Below are positions 47,725-55,941 of a DNA stretch of 64,000 bases, piece after piece. The DNA lies in the NCBI GenBank assembly GCA_012840085.1, contig DUMB01000054.1, positions 1 to 64,000 of the forward strand. Direction: 5' to 3'. The stretch's first letter is position 1. Each line of letters starts with the position of its first letter. The position numbers were made by a program, and so were the translations under genes. The notes below the pieces were generated by a model, which was given only the letters and a program-made list of their open reading frames with translations, was not told the DNA's origin and ran no database searches. The DNA is from Clostridiaceae bacterium. GTDB taxonomy: Bacteria > Bacillota > Clostridia > Acetivibrionales > DUMB01.

Positions 47725-48238
47725 TGATTTATTAACCCCCTTGTTAATTCCTTGTGCGGCATCTTTTAATTCGCTTACAGAATATAAATTAAGCTTACTG
47801 TGCCTTTTATCTTTATTCCCGGTTTATACCAACTTAAATCATTGAGTTACTTTTAGTAATAATATAAACATAATATATCAGCATTTTACTATATTATTGC
47901 GATAAGTCAAAATAAAAATTTAAAAAAATTAAAGTGAATTAATGAATTAAAATTGATAAAAATAGAAGTTAATGCATGTAGTAGTTTCAGTTAAAAAATG
48001 CTTTTTGATATGCCATATCCCGTAATACAGGCTGATTTTAGCTCATTACACAGCATTAACTGCACTAAAGATGCTTATAAAATTTTTCTTTGCAATGGGA
48101 AGTTAATTCCTTTATAATATGATTATTCTTGTTATGATTATTCTTGGGTTATTCTCTTGAATCAGCATCAAAGTTGATCTTGTGGCTAGACTATATTTTT
48201 TATGGAAAAACTATATTTACCGGGAGGAGGTTGTTGCT
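47725..48238. other. Intergenic region between AEC transporter and guaA
   Basis: About 515 AT-rich bases. It holds the guaA promoter and a 14-base direct repeat TATGATTATTCTTG (48118-48131 and 48133-48146). No purine riboswitch aptamer is recognisable. Confidence 0.5.
48090..48118 (+). promoter_or_regulatory. Sigma-A-type promoter of guaA
   Basis: TTGCAA (48090-48095), a 17-base spacer and TATAAT (48113-48118), giving a leader of about 115 bases. Confidence 0.65.
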
Positions 48239-49774
48239 TTGAATAATGAAATGATAATTGTTCTTGACTTTGGAGGACAATATAATCAGTTGATTGCAAG
48301 AAGGGTAAGAGAGTCTGGTGTATACTGCGAAGTACTCCCTTATACCGCTTCTATTGATAAAATAAAATCCATAAATCCTAAAGGAATAATATTTACAGGA
48401 GGTCCGGCATCAGTATCTGATCCTGGAGCACCAAAATGCGATAAGGAGATATTCAACCTTGGTATTCCCATACTGGGCATTTGTTACGGAATGCAGCTTA
48501 TGAGCGTAATGTTCGGTGGCAGTGTTAAAAAAGCTGAGCAAAGGGAATACGGAAGAGTGGGTGTAAATGTTGATACAAGCAGTAAGCTCTTTAATGGTAT
48601 CGATAGCAATATTACTTGCTGGATGAGTCATACATATTATGTGGACAAGCTTCCGGAAGGTTTTGTAAATATTGCAGAGTCATCAAACTGCCCGTCCTGC
48701 GCAATGGAAGACACTAACAGAAATTTTTATGGTGTACAGTTCCATCCTGAAGTACTTCACACAAACAAAGGTAAAGAAATATTAAACAACTTTCTGTTCA
48801 AGATATGTAATTGCAAAGGCGATTGGAAAATGTCGTCTTTTATTGAGCAATCCATAGAGAACATCAGACAAAAGGTTGGCAATGGAAAAGTTCTTTGCGC
48901 CCTGTCAGGAGGAGTCGATTCCTCAGTAGCAGCTGTTCTCATACACAGGGCTGTTGGAAAGCAGCTTACGTGCATATTTGTTGACCATGGACTTTTGAGG
49001 AAAGACGAAGGGGATCAGGTGGAAGAAGTGTTCCGCAATCAATTCGATATAAACATGATAAGAGTCAATGCCCAGGAACGCTTTTTAAACCGCCTGAAAG
49101 GTGTAACAGATCCTGAGAGAAAGAGAAAAATTATCGGTGAGGAATTTATAAGGGTGTTCGAGGAAGAGGCGAAGAAAATCGGTACAGTTGATTTTCTGGT
49201 TCAGGGAACCATATACCCCGATGTTATTGAAAGCGGAACCGGTGACGCTGCCGTAATCAAAAGCCATCACAATGTAGGAGGGCTTCCCGATTACGTTGAT
49301 TTCAGAGAAATAATAGAACCTCTTCGCAACCTGTTTAAGGATGAGGTGCGCAAAGTAGGAAAAGAACTGGGTATTCCTGACAATATTGTAATGAGACAGC
49401 CTTTCCCGGGACCGGGACTTGCTATAAGGGTTATAGGAGAAGTAACAAAGGAAAAGCTTGATATTTTAAGAGAGGCAGACGCCATCTTCAGAGAAGAGAT
49501 TGCAAATGCAGGACTTGACAGAGAGATAAACCAGTACTTCGCAGTACTGACAGATATGAGAAGCGTGGGCGTCATGGGCGATGAAAGGACATATGATTAC
49601 ACTCTTGCACTCAGAGCTGTAACAACTACAGATTTTATGACAGCTGACTGGGCAAGAATCCCATACGATATATTAGAAAAAGCATCCAACAGAATTGTCA
49701 ATGAAGTAAGCCATATAAACAGAATTGTTTACGATATTACCAGCAAGCCCCCTGCAACAATCGAGTGGGAATAG
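48239..49774 (+). CDS. guaA: GMP synthase (glutamine-hydrolysing)
   Basis: Converts XMP to GMP. The N-terminal class I amidotransferase carries the nucleophile in GICYGMQ and FHPEVLH; the ATP-pyrophosphatase P-loop is [12 protein letters not shown]; the C-terminal [16 protein letters not shown] completes the enzyme. The start is a TTG at 48239 ([13 protein letters not shown]), eight bases after GGGAGGAGG; the ATG four codons later is too far from it. About 511 residues. It is on the opposite strand from the pur run, with its own promoter. Confidence 0.96.
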   Translation: MNNEMIIVLDFGGQYNQLIARRVRESGVYCEVLPYTASIDKIKSINPKGIIFTGGPASVSDPGAPKCDKEIFNLGIPILGICYGMQLMSVMFGGSVKKAEQREYGRVGVNVDTSSKLFNGIDSNITCWMSHTYYVDKLPEGFVNIAESSNCPSCAMEDTNRNFYGVQFHPEVLHTNKGKEILNNFLFKICNCKGDWKMSSFIEQSIENIRQKVGNGKVLCALSGGVDSSVAAVLIHRAVGKQLTCIFVDHGLLRKDEGDQVEEVFRNQFDINMIRVNAQERFLNRLKGVTDPERKRKIIGEEFIRVFEEEAKKIGTVDFLVQGTIYPDVIESGTGDAAVIKSHHNVGGLPDYVDFREIIEPLRNLFKDEVRKVGKELGIPDNIVMRQPFPGPGLAIRVIGEVTKEKLDILREADAIFREEIANAGLDREINQYFAVLTDMRSVGVMGDERTYDYTLALRAVTTTDFMTADWARIPYDILEKASNRIVNEVSHINRIVYDITSKPPATIEWE

Positions 49775-49782
49775 GCAAAATT

Positions 49783-49820
49783 CCCCGGATTCCTTTTTAT
49801 AGGTTTCCGGGGTTAATTTT
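49783..49820 (+). terminator. Rho-independent terminator of guaA
   Basis: CCCCGGA at 49783-49789 pairs with TCCGGGG at 49806-49812, followed by TTAATTTTT. Confidence 0.85.
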
Positions 49821-49853
49821 TGACCAGGTTATTAGTAAGCCTGCTTATCATCA

Positions 49854-50852
49854 TCAGTAAGCAGGCTTATCATTAGCCAAGAAAGTAAATTTCCCACCTA
49901 GATAGTCAAACTTCGAACCCTGGTGCCTACCTTCCGCCTTCATTTTTTCCTCAATCATATCACGAATTTTCCACCAGCTGGTATTCCAATTGCAAAAAAG
50001 TGTCCTTTCCTCTGGTGCACGTCCCAATAACCTTTGTATGACAATGTCGGGGGAAAGATACTCAAGGAAAGTTATAATCCTTTCCAGATATTCTTCAAGG
50101 CTCACAGGCTTAATTTCGCCTCTCTCATACATTTCCCCCAATCTTGTATCCTTCAGAATGTAAAGTGAGTGGCATTTTACCTGTTCGATACCAAGGGCTG
50201 ACAATATCTTTGCGCCCTCTATAACATCTTTTACAGTATCCACGGGCAAATCAACTATATAGTGGGCACACGTACCCAGCCCATGTCTTTTCGTACGAAT
50301 AACAGCATCGATAAATTCAGCAAGAGTGTGTCCCCTGTTAAGGAACTCCAGTGCTTTATAGTTTACTGTCTGTAATCCCAGTTCCAGGACAATGTCTACA
50401 TCTTTTTTGCTTTTTACTTCCTCTAAAAATTCCAGGTGCTCATCACCGACACAGTCCGGCCGGGTGGATATATATACGGCAACGATACCTTCCATACAAG
50501 CTTCCAGTACATATCTTTGAAAGTCGTTGAATGGAAGATAGGTATTGGAATAGTTCTGAAAATATGCAATAAACTTATTGCTGCTATAGTTTTTGCTTAT
50601 ATAAGCAGAATTCTTCTCAAGCTGTTCTTTTACGCTGAGGGTGCTGGGAAGGCACTCAAAATCAGCCCCTTCCTCGCCACAGAATATGCACCCTCCCCTA
50701 TCCTTCTTTCCATCTCTGTTTGGACAGGTTGCGTTCAGATTTACCGGCAGCTTGTATACCTTTTGGCCATATTTATTTTTTAAGAAATCAGAAAACTTGT
50801 AGTAACTCAATAAACCGTTCCTTTCCAAATTGATTTTATGTTTATTTTTCAA
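49854..50852 (-). CDS. Radical SAM protein, TIGR01212/YtqA-like
   Basis: 332 residues. The cluster-binding cysteines are in CPNRDGKKDRGGCIFCGEEG, the variant spacing of the TIGR01212 family rather than plain CxxxCxxC. Also visible are STRPDCVGDEHLEFLEE, LGLQTVNYKALEFLNRGH and IVDLPVDT. The start is probably the TTG at 50852, which overlaps larC by 11 bases; the ribosome site is weak, so coupling is likely. Its reaction is uncharacterised in most bacteria, although relatives modify tRNA. The stretch AAGCCTGCTTA/TAAGCAGGCTT (49838-49868) forms a hairpin across its stop codon. Confidence 0.88.
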   Translation of the reverse strand: MKNKHKINLERNGLLSYYKFSDFLKNKYGQKVYKLPVNLNATCPNRDGKKDRGGCIFCGEEGADFECLPSTLSVKEQLEKNSAYISKNYSSNKFIAYFQNYSNTYLPFNDFQRYVLEACMEGIVAVYISTRPDCVGDEHLEFLEEVKSKKDVDIVLELGLQTVNYKALEFLNRGHTLAEFIDAVIRTKRHGLGTCAHYIVDLPVDTVKDVIEGAKILSALGIEQVKCHSLYILKDTRLGEMYERGEIKPVSLEEYLERIITFLEYLSPDIVIQRLLGRAPEERTLFCNWNTSWWKIRDMIEEKMKAEGRHQGSKFDYLGGKFTFLANDKPAY

Positions 50853-52266
50853 TATGTTTCATTACCATGTCATATACATCTCTCAGCGGAATTCCGGTCT
50901 TTTCAGCTATATGCCTGCAATCTTCATATTCTGCCGATACTTTTGAGAAGTTGCCCCATGAAGCTACTTTAACCCTGACATCTCCATACTGAGTATTTAC
51001 TGTTTTAACCTTCCTGTCCATGCAATACCTGTTAATAACCTTCCTTCTGACACCCAGGGTAGATGTCTCCTTCATTATGATTTCAACAAGTTCTTTCTCC
51101 TTTTCAGGCTCACACAGCACCGACAGCATTACAGCAGGCCTGTTCTTCTTCATATAAACCGGCGTATAGAAAGCATCCAGGGCACCGCTTTTCAACAGTT
51201 TTTCAATTGTGTATCCCATAATTTCCGGACTCATGTCATCAATATTTGTCTCAAGAAGCGCCATTTCCTCCATCATCATGTTCTCATGAGGTATGGTTCC
51301 CATTATAACCCTGAGTGCATTAAATCTTCCCGTTTTCCTTTTTCCCATCCCATAGCCTATCCTGTCAATAAACATCGCAGGCATATTGCCAAAATCAGAT
51401 GCGAGGCATTTTATTAATCCCATGCCCGTAGGTGTTATCAATTCGGTATCTACGTCTTCGGTTATTAAAGGTATGTTAGTGCCGCTTAACATCTCCATTA
51501 CAGCAGGTACCGGTACAGGAATAATACCATGCGCACACGTGATAAATCCACGGCCGTCATGGAGAGGTGACGAATAAACCTTGTCTATTCCAAGCAAATC
51601 AATACATATAGCTGTACCTACTATGTCAATAATGGAATCTACAGCACCTACTTCGTGAAAGTGAATTTCATTTATATCCTTGTTGTGAACCTTGGCTTCC
51701 GCTTTTGCAATTTCCCTGAATACTTTTTTGCTTAATTCCTTAACGCTATGCTTTAAGCCGCTTTCGTCTATCAATTCTTCAATAGTTTTCAGATTTCTAT
51801 GGTTTTTATGATCATGATGTTTATGCTCGTGATTATGTTCGTAGTGATGTTCATGATTATGTCCATGCAGATGTTCATGGCTATGATCATGATGGTCATG
51901 ATTATGTTCGTGGCTATGTTCGTGATTTTGCCCATGATGATGTTCATGGCTATGTTCATGGTAATGTTCATGATAATGCTCATTGCCGCTGCAATGGCTG
52001 CCGGTATGATGGTCACCATGTTTGCCGCCATTATTATAGCCGTGATCATGGCTTCCTGCGTTATCATCTTTATAAATCAATACCTGCACATCCGTTCCAT
52101 AAATTCCATTAATACTTTTTTTCTGAATCACAATATCATATCCGCTTAAATTAAGTTTTTTAAGCTCACTCTTAAAAAGTTCGCTGTCAATTCCCAAATC
52201 AAGCAAAGCACCTAAGGTCATATCTCCGCTTATTCCGGAAAAACAGTCAAAATACAGTACTTTCAT
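50842..52266 (-). CDS. larC: Nickel-pincer cofactor nickel insertase LarC, with His-rich insert
   Basis: 474-residue LarC, which inserts Ni into pyridinium-3,5-bisthiocarboxylate mononucleotide using CTP. It begins FDCFSGISGDMTLGALLDLG and contains EIHFHEVGAVDSIIDIVGTAICIDLL, TPTGMGLIK and ETNIDDMSPEIMGYTIEKL. Residues about 73-152 are a His-rich insert of HEH/HDH units, presumably a nickel store, encoded by a repetitive stretch at about 51810-52050. It follows larB after a gap of about 270 bases filled with repeats. Confidence 0.95.
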   Translation of the reverse strand: MKVLYFDCFSGISGDMTLGALLDLGIDSELFKSELKKLNLSGYDIVIQKKSINGIYGTDVQVLIYKDDNAGSHDHGYNNGGKHGDHHTGSHCSGNEHYHEHYHEHSHEHHHGQNHEHSHEHNHDHHDHSHEHLHGHNHEHHYEHNHEHKHHDHKNHRNLKTIEELIDESGLKHSVKELSKKVFREIAKAEAKVHNKDINEIHFHEVGAVDSIIDIVGTAICIDLLGIDKVYSSPLHDGRGFITCAHGIIPVPVPAVMEMLSGTNIPLITEDVDTELITPTGMGLIKCLASDFGNMPAMFIDRIGYGMGKRKTGRFNALRVIMGTIPHENMMMEEMALLETNIDDMSPEIMGYTIEKLLKSGALDAFYTPVYMKKNRPAVMLSVLCEPEKEKELVEIIMKETSTLGVRRKVINRYCMDRKVKTVNTQYGDVRVKVASWGNFSKVSAEYEDCRHIAEKTGIPLRDVYDMVMKHIEK

Positions 52267-52406
52267 CTATTAAGAAACCTCCGACTTCCTTTATTCTGGA
52301 ATTATTCTGGAATACCTGTTGCTATTAATATACAAGCTCCGCTCTGATGCTAACTATTTGTAATTTGCTAATTGAGATTTTTTAGTTGTAATTTACAATT
52401 TGCAAT

Positions 52407-52448
52407 TTACTATTTGTATCTTACTATTTGTATCTTACTATTTGTTAT
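52407..52448. repeat. 14-bp tandem repeat between larB and larC
   Basis: TTACTATTTGTATC occurs at 52407-52420 and 52421-52434, with a third diverged copy at 52435-52448. Looser variants (TTGCTATTTGTGATTC) extend over about 52370-52500. Confidence 0.85.
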
Positions 52449-52539
52449 TTGCTATTTGTGATTCATTATTTGTAAGTTGCTAATTATAATTAATCAACTA
52501 ATTAACTTGTTGTGTTTGATAGTGAGGCAGCATTGTTAT

Positions 52540-53301
52540 TTACAATTTATTTATCATGCTGGCCAGATATCCCGCTCCAAAGCCATTATCAATGTTTACG
52601 ACACCAACACCGCTGGCACAGCTGTTCAGCATTGCAAGAAGAGCTGAAAGGCCTCCAAAATTCGCACCATATCCAACGCTTGTAGGAACTGCTATAACAG
52701 GCTTGTCAACAATTCCTCCCACGACACTTGCCAAGGCTCCCTCCATGCCTGCCACTACTATAAGCACATTTGCTCTCGACAATACCTCTATATTGGCCAG
52801 CAGCCTATGTATCCCTGCAACGCCTACATCATAAAGCCTCTCCACTTTGTTACCCAGTACTTCAGCAGTTACGGCAGCTTCTTCTGCTACCGGCATGTCA
52901 GAAGTACCTCCGGTAACAACAGTAATTATCTTATCAGTTGCAAGTATTTCTCTCCTTTTTACCACAACGATCCTTGCGATTTCATAGTAAATCACGTCAT
53001 CCGTTATCTCTTTTATTCCTTCATAAACCTGGGGCTCGGCCCTTGTTGCCAATATGTTGTTGTCTTTTTCCATAAGCTTTTGCACAATAGCTTTAATTTG
53101 CTCAACAGTTTTACCCTGGCAGTAAATAACCTCCGGATACCCGTTCCTTAAATTTCTATGGTGATCGACCTTAGCAAAACCAAGATCTTCAAAAGGCAGT
53201 TTCTTTAATTCATTTAATGCGCTGTCAATATCAATCTGGCCTGATTTGACATTCTCAAGCAATTGTCTCAGACTATCTTTATTCAAATTACCAGCTCCCA
53301 T
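52540..53301 (-). CDS. larB: Pyridinium-3,5-biscarboxylic acid mononucleotide synthase LarB
   Basis: 253 residues; LarB carboxylates and hydrolyses nicotinate adenine dinucleotide in the first step of nickel-pincer cofactor synthesis. The C-terminal half resembles PurE-type mutases (VTGGTSDMPVAEEAAVTAEVLG; VVAGMEGALASVVGGIVDKPVIAVPTSVGYG). The Cys in LNSCASGVGVVNIDNGFGAG corresponds to the conserved reactive cysteine as I recall it. A TTG five codons in (53286) is better spaced from GGGAG and may be the true start. Confidence 0.93.
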   Translation of the reverse strand: MGAGNLNKDSLRQLLENVKSGQIDIDSALNELKKLPFEDLGFAKVDHHRNLRNGYPEVIYCQGKTVEQIKAIVQKLMEKDNNILATRAEPQVYEGIKEITDDVIYYEIARIVVVKRREILATDKIITVVTGGTSDMPVAEEAAVTAEVLGNKVERLYDVGVAGIHRLLANIEVLSRANVLIVVAGMEGALASVVGGIVDKPVIAVPTSVGYGANFGGLSALLAMLNSCASGVGVVNIDNGFGAGYLASMINKL

Positions 53302-53305
53302 CTGG

Positions 53306-53480
53306 TTCTAATTGTTTTATTGTTCTAATTGTTTTATTGTTCTAATTGTTTTAATTTTGTAATGGTTCCAGTTTTTCTGGTTGTTCTTGCTGCTCTGGTT
53401 ATTATTCTTGTAGCAAATCTTGTGATAAAACTTGTAATAAATCTTGAAATAAATTTTGTAATAAATATTTTGTGATAAAT
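53306..53480. repeat. 17-bp tandem repeat and CTTGTAATAAAT repeats upstream of larB
   Basis: TTCTAATTGTTTTATTG occurs at 53306-53322 and 53323-53339, with a partial copy from 53340. Beyond about 53395 a second family of CTTGTAATAAAT-like units runs to about 53480. Confidence 0.85.
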
Positions 53481-53583
53481 CTTGCAACAGCTCTTGTAAT
53501 AATTCTTGCCGTTTAATATTCAATTAGATACAAATAATTCATTATTATTCATTTCTCCTGTAAACTATATATCAGGCTATTTT

Positions 53584-54450
53584 CTACTGCAGCAATTCAC
53601 GCAGTCTCCTCTCTTTTTCCTCATTAATACTGCCATTTTTCAGCGCAATCTCAAAAGCTGTTTTCCCTAATGTTCTGTATATATCAATAAATTCCGGGCA
53701 CCTCTTGCTCATTGCATCCAGGTGCTGTGCAATCACACCGGAATCACCTCTTGAAACGGGGCCTGTAAGAGCGCCTTCCGGCCCCAGGAGCTCTATATTT
53801 TTTATTGTCTTTGCAGCCAAAGGAGCAAGAGCCTTTATTCCCGTTTCTTTATCAAGGCCTGCAGCTTTAAGCAAACCACCTGCTATATATGACAGTACAA
53901 CCGTATAATTGGAAAGCACACACGCAGCTGCATGGTAAAGCGGTTTTGCCTCGCTGTCTATTATAAGCAGCCGGCCGTTAAAAGCCTTCACTATAGTTTC
54001 AGCGGCTTTTTGAGCTTCATAAGAGCCTTCGAATCCATAATATATATTATATAAACCTCTCCAGCTTTCTGTTCTGTCTGCAAAAGTCTGTATCGGATGT
54101 AAAGAACCTGTAAATCCGCCTTTTTCAGAAATTGCACCCAATACTCCGGAAGTGCATGCCCCGCTGCAGTGCAGAAATACCTTGCCCTTTATGACTTCAC
54201 TGCTTATTTTCTCAGAAATAAATAACGACATTTTTTCCAGGATATCATCAGGTACGGTAATAAAAACAGTATCTGCTTTACTGACCACTTCTTCCAAACT
54301 GTTATTAAAACTTACACCTATTTTTTCACCAAGAGTCTTCACTGGATTGTCAGTCTTGTTGAAAACACCCTCAATCGGAAACTTTTCTTTTGCAAGACCG
54401 ATTGCAAGAGCACTGCCGACTCTCCCGGCACCTATTATTCCGATTTTCAA
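53584..54450 (-). CDS. Rossmann-fold DUF2520 protein
   Basis: 288 residues with an N-terminal NAD(P)-binding motif GIIGAGRVGSALAIGLA and a C-terminal DUF2520 helical domain (YHAAACVLSNYTVVLSYIAGGLLKAAGLD; GPVSRGDSGVIAQHLDAM). The family resembles ketopantoate or F420-linked reductases, but its reaction is not established. Its ATG overlaps the larE stop (ATGA), so it is coupled to larE inside the lar operon, an unusual neighbour that may act in the same pathway. Confidence 0.88.
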   Translation of the reverse strand: MKIGIIGAGRVGSALAIGLAKEKFPIEGVFNKTDNPVKTLGEKIGVSFNNSLEEVVSKADTVFITVPDDILEKMSLFISEKISSEVIKGKVFLHCSGACTSGVLGAISEKGGFTGSLHPIQTFADRTESWRGLYNIYYGFEGSYEAQKAAETIVKAFNGRLLIIDSEAKPLYHAAACVLSNYTVVLSYIAGGLLKAAGLDKETGIKALAPLAAKTIKNIELLGPEGALTGPVSRGDSGVIAQHLDAMSKRCPEFIDIYRTLGKTAFEIALKNGSINEEKERRLRELLQ

Positions 54451-55274
54451 TCAGAATCACTATCCTTCCTCAAGATACTTTCATTCAAACTTCCCATTCT
54501 ATATCCCGCAAGATCTAATGCAGTATATTTATACCCAATTTCTTTAAATCTGGTGCTGACCATGTCCATAAAAGCCTCATCAAAAAACCTTCTCCTATCT
54601 TCCGGTGCCACTTCTATTCTTGCCACATCCCTGTGATGTCTAACCCTCAACTGGCGAAATCCCAGGCTGAACAGATACTCCTCAGCCTGTTCAATCATCT
54701 TCAGTTTTTCTTTTGTTATTTCATCTCCGTATGGTATTCTTGACGCAAGACATGCAAAAGCCGGCTTGTCCCAGGTTGGAAGCCCCATTTCCTTCGATAC
54801 TTCTCTGACTTCTTTTTTTGTAAAACCGGCTTCTCTTAACGGACTAAATACTCCCAGCTCCCTAAGCGCCAGCATACCAGGTCTGTAGTCATCCAGGTCA
54901 TCAACATTTGAACCGTCGGCAACATTGCTGATTCCATGATCTCTGGCTGCTTTCTGTATTCTCGAAAAAATCTCCTTCTTACAGAAATAGCATCTGTTCT
55001 CGGGATTTTTTCTAAAGCCTTCAATATCAGTAATATTTATGTCTATAACTATATGCTTTATCCCCAGCTTTTTTGTAAACTGAACAGTTTCACTGTATTC
55101 CCATTCCGGGCTGACTGATGAATGGGCTGTTATAGCAATGGCATTTTCTCCAAGTACATCATGCGCAACCTTGAGAAGAAAGGTGCTGTCCGTTCCCCCC
55201 GAGAATGCAATTGCGACACTTCCGTATTCTCTTAATATCACCTTTAATCTTTCAAGTTTTCTGCCAATTTCCAT
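54447..55274 (-). CDS. larE: ATP-dependent sulfur transferase LarE
   Basis: 275-residue PP-loop enzyme that adenylates the cofactor precursor carboxylates and donates sulfur. The PP-loop AFSGGTDSTFLL is at about residues 23-34. Further motifs are NPENRCYFCKKEIFSRI, ADGSNVDDLDDYRPGMLALRELGV and KPAFACLASRIPYG, whose Cys is a candidate for the sacrificial or cluster cysteine. It heads the lar operon. No larA or other nickel enzyme is in the window. Confidence 0.93.
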   Translation of the reverse strand: MEIGRKLERLKVILREYGSVAIAFSGGTDSTFLLKVAHDVLGENAIAITAHSSVSPEWEYSETVQFTKKLGIKHIVIDINITDIEGFRKNPENRCYFCKKEIFSRIQKAARDHGISNVADGSNVDDLDDYRPGMLALRELGVFSPLREAGFTKKEVREVSKEMGLPTWDKPAFACLASRIPYGDEITKEKLKMIEQAEEYLFSLGFRQLRVRHHRDVARIEVAPEDRRRFFDEAFMDMVSTRFKEIGYKYTALDLAGYRMGSLNESILRKDSDSD

Positions 55275-55941
55275 TTATTAATCTCCTTACTAAAAAAATT
55301 CTTACTCTCTTTACCATGTATAAAATGTTAAGCCATAAAGTGTTAAGTTCTATAATTATTTCAATAAAATTGATATACCATGAAATATTATATAAAATAC
55401 TTATTATGCAATGTTAACAGTATTTTAGGTATGGAATAATTATAAAGCATGTGAATGACTTCCAGCAAGTGATTCACATTTACTCCTTTTTCACCAAAAA
55501 GCGTCCTGTTTTTCTTAAAGCTATACTATGCTCCATGCTAGAAAAGATATACCCCTGGATATACTTTTTATGCGCTCTAATCAAGGTTTCGCTGTATATT
55601 AAGCTAATATTTCACTTTCTTTACAATTCTCTTACATCAATTGTAGGTACTACAACATTTTGATATATTAAAGTTGGAATATTATATTACGTTGATTTGT
55701 TATGCCGGGTAATGAGACAGTATTGTGAAAAGCTTAAGATTTGGTCAGCGCAGTGGAGGATAAGGCAAATCTCCAGAGCGCAGCGAAGTAATTTGCCCCG
55801 CAACAAGCTTGTTATCTGCTAAGCCCGGAAGTCGTGCCATAATAATACCCGTGCAATTGTAATGTTAGTACTTAAGTTATACATGTAAGTTGCAGCAGTA
55901 TTCAGGTATATTATAGCAATTAAGTTTGTATAGGAGTCACT
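55275..55941. other. Intergenic region with a nested structured element
   Basis: About 670 bases between divergent genes. Most is AT-rich, but 55700-55830 is GC-richer and shows nested complementarity: CCGGG (55705-55709) with CCCGG (55824-55828), AAGCTT near 55730 with the AACAAGCTTGTT palindrome (55802-55813), GCGC/GGAG with CTCC/GCGC, and GGCAAAT with ATTTGCC. It could be a structured RNA. Strand is uncertain, and no known riboswitch is recognised. Confidence 0.4.

Noticed and set aside
51789-52149. Met/Ile-rich ORFs on both strands over larC
   Set aside because: They are other-frame readings of the His-rich repeat of larC.
52370-53480. CRISPR array
   Set aside because: The repeats are directly tandem without unique spacers of uniform length, and no cas genes are present.
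53317-53523. 68-codon Gln/Lys/Tyr-rich minus-strand ORF
   Set aside because: It consists of the intergenic tandem repeats and has no ribosome site.
55451-55663. 70-codon plus-strand ORF in the larE upstream gap
   Set aside because: No Shine-Dalgarno sequence and composition typical of random AT-rich DNA.
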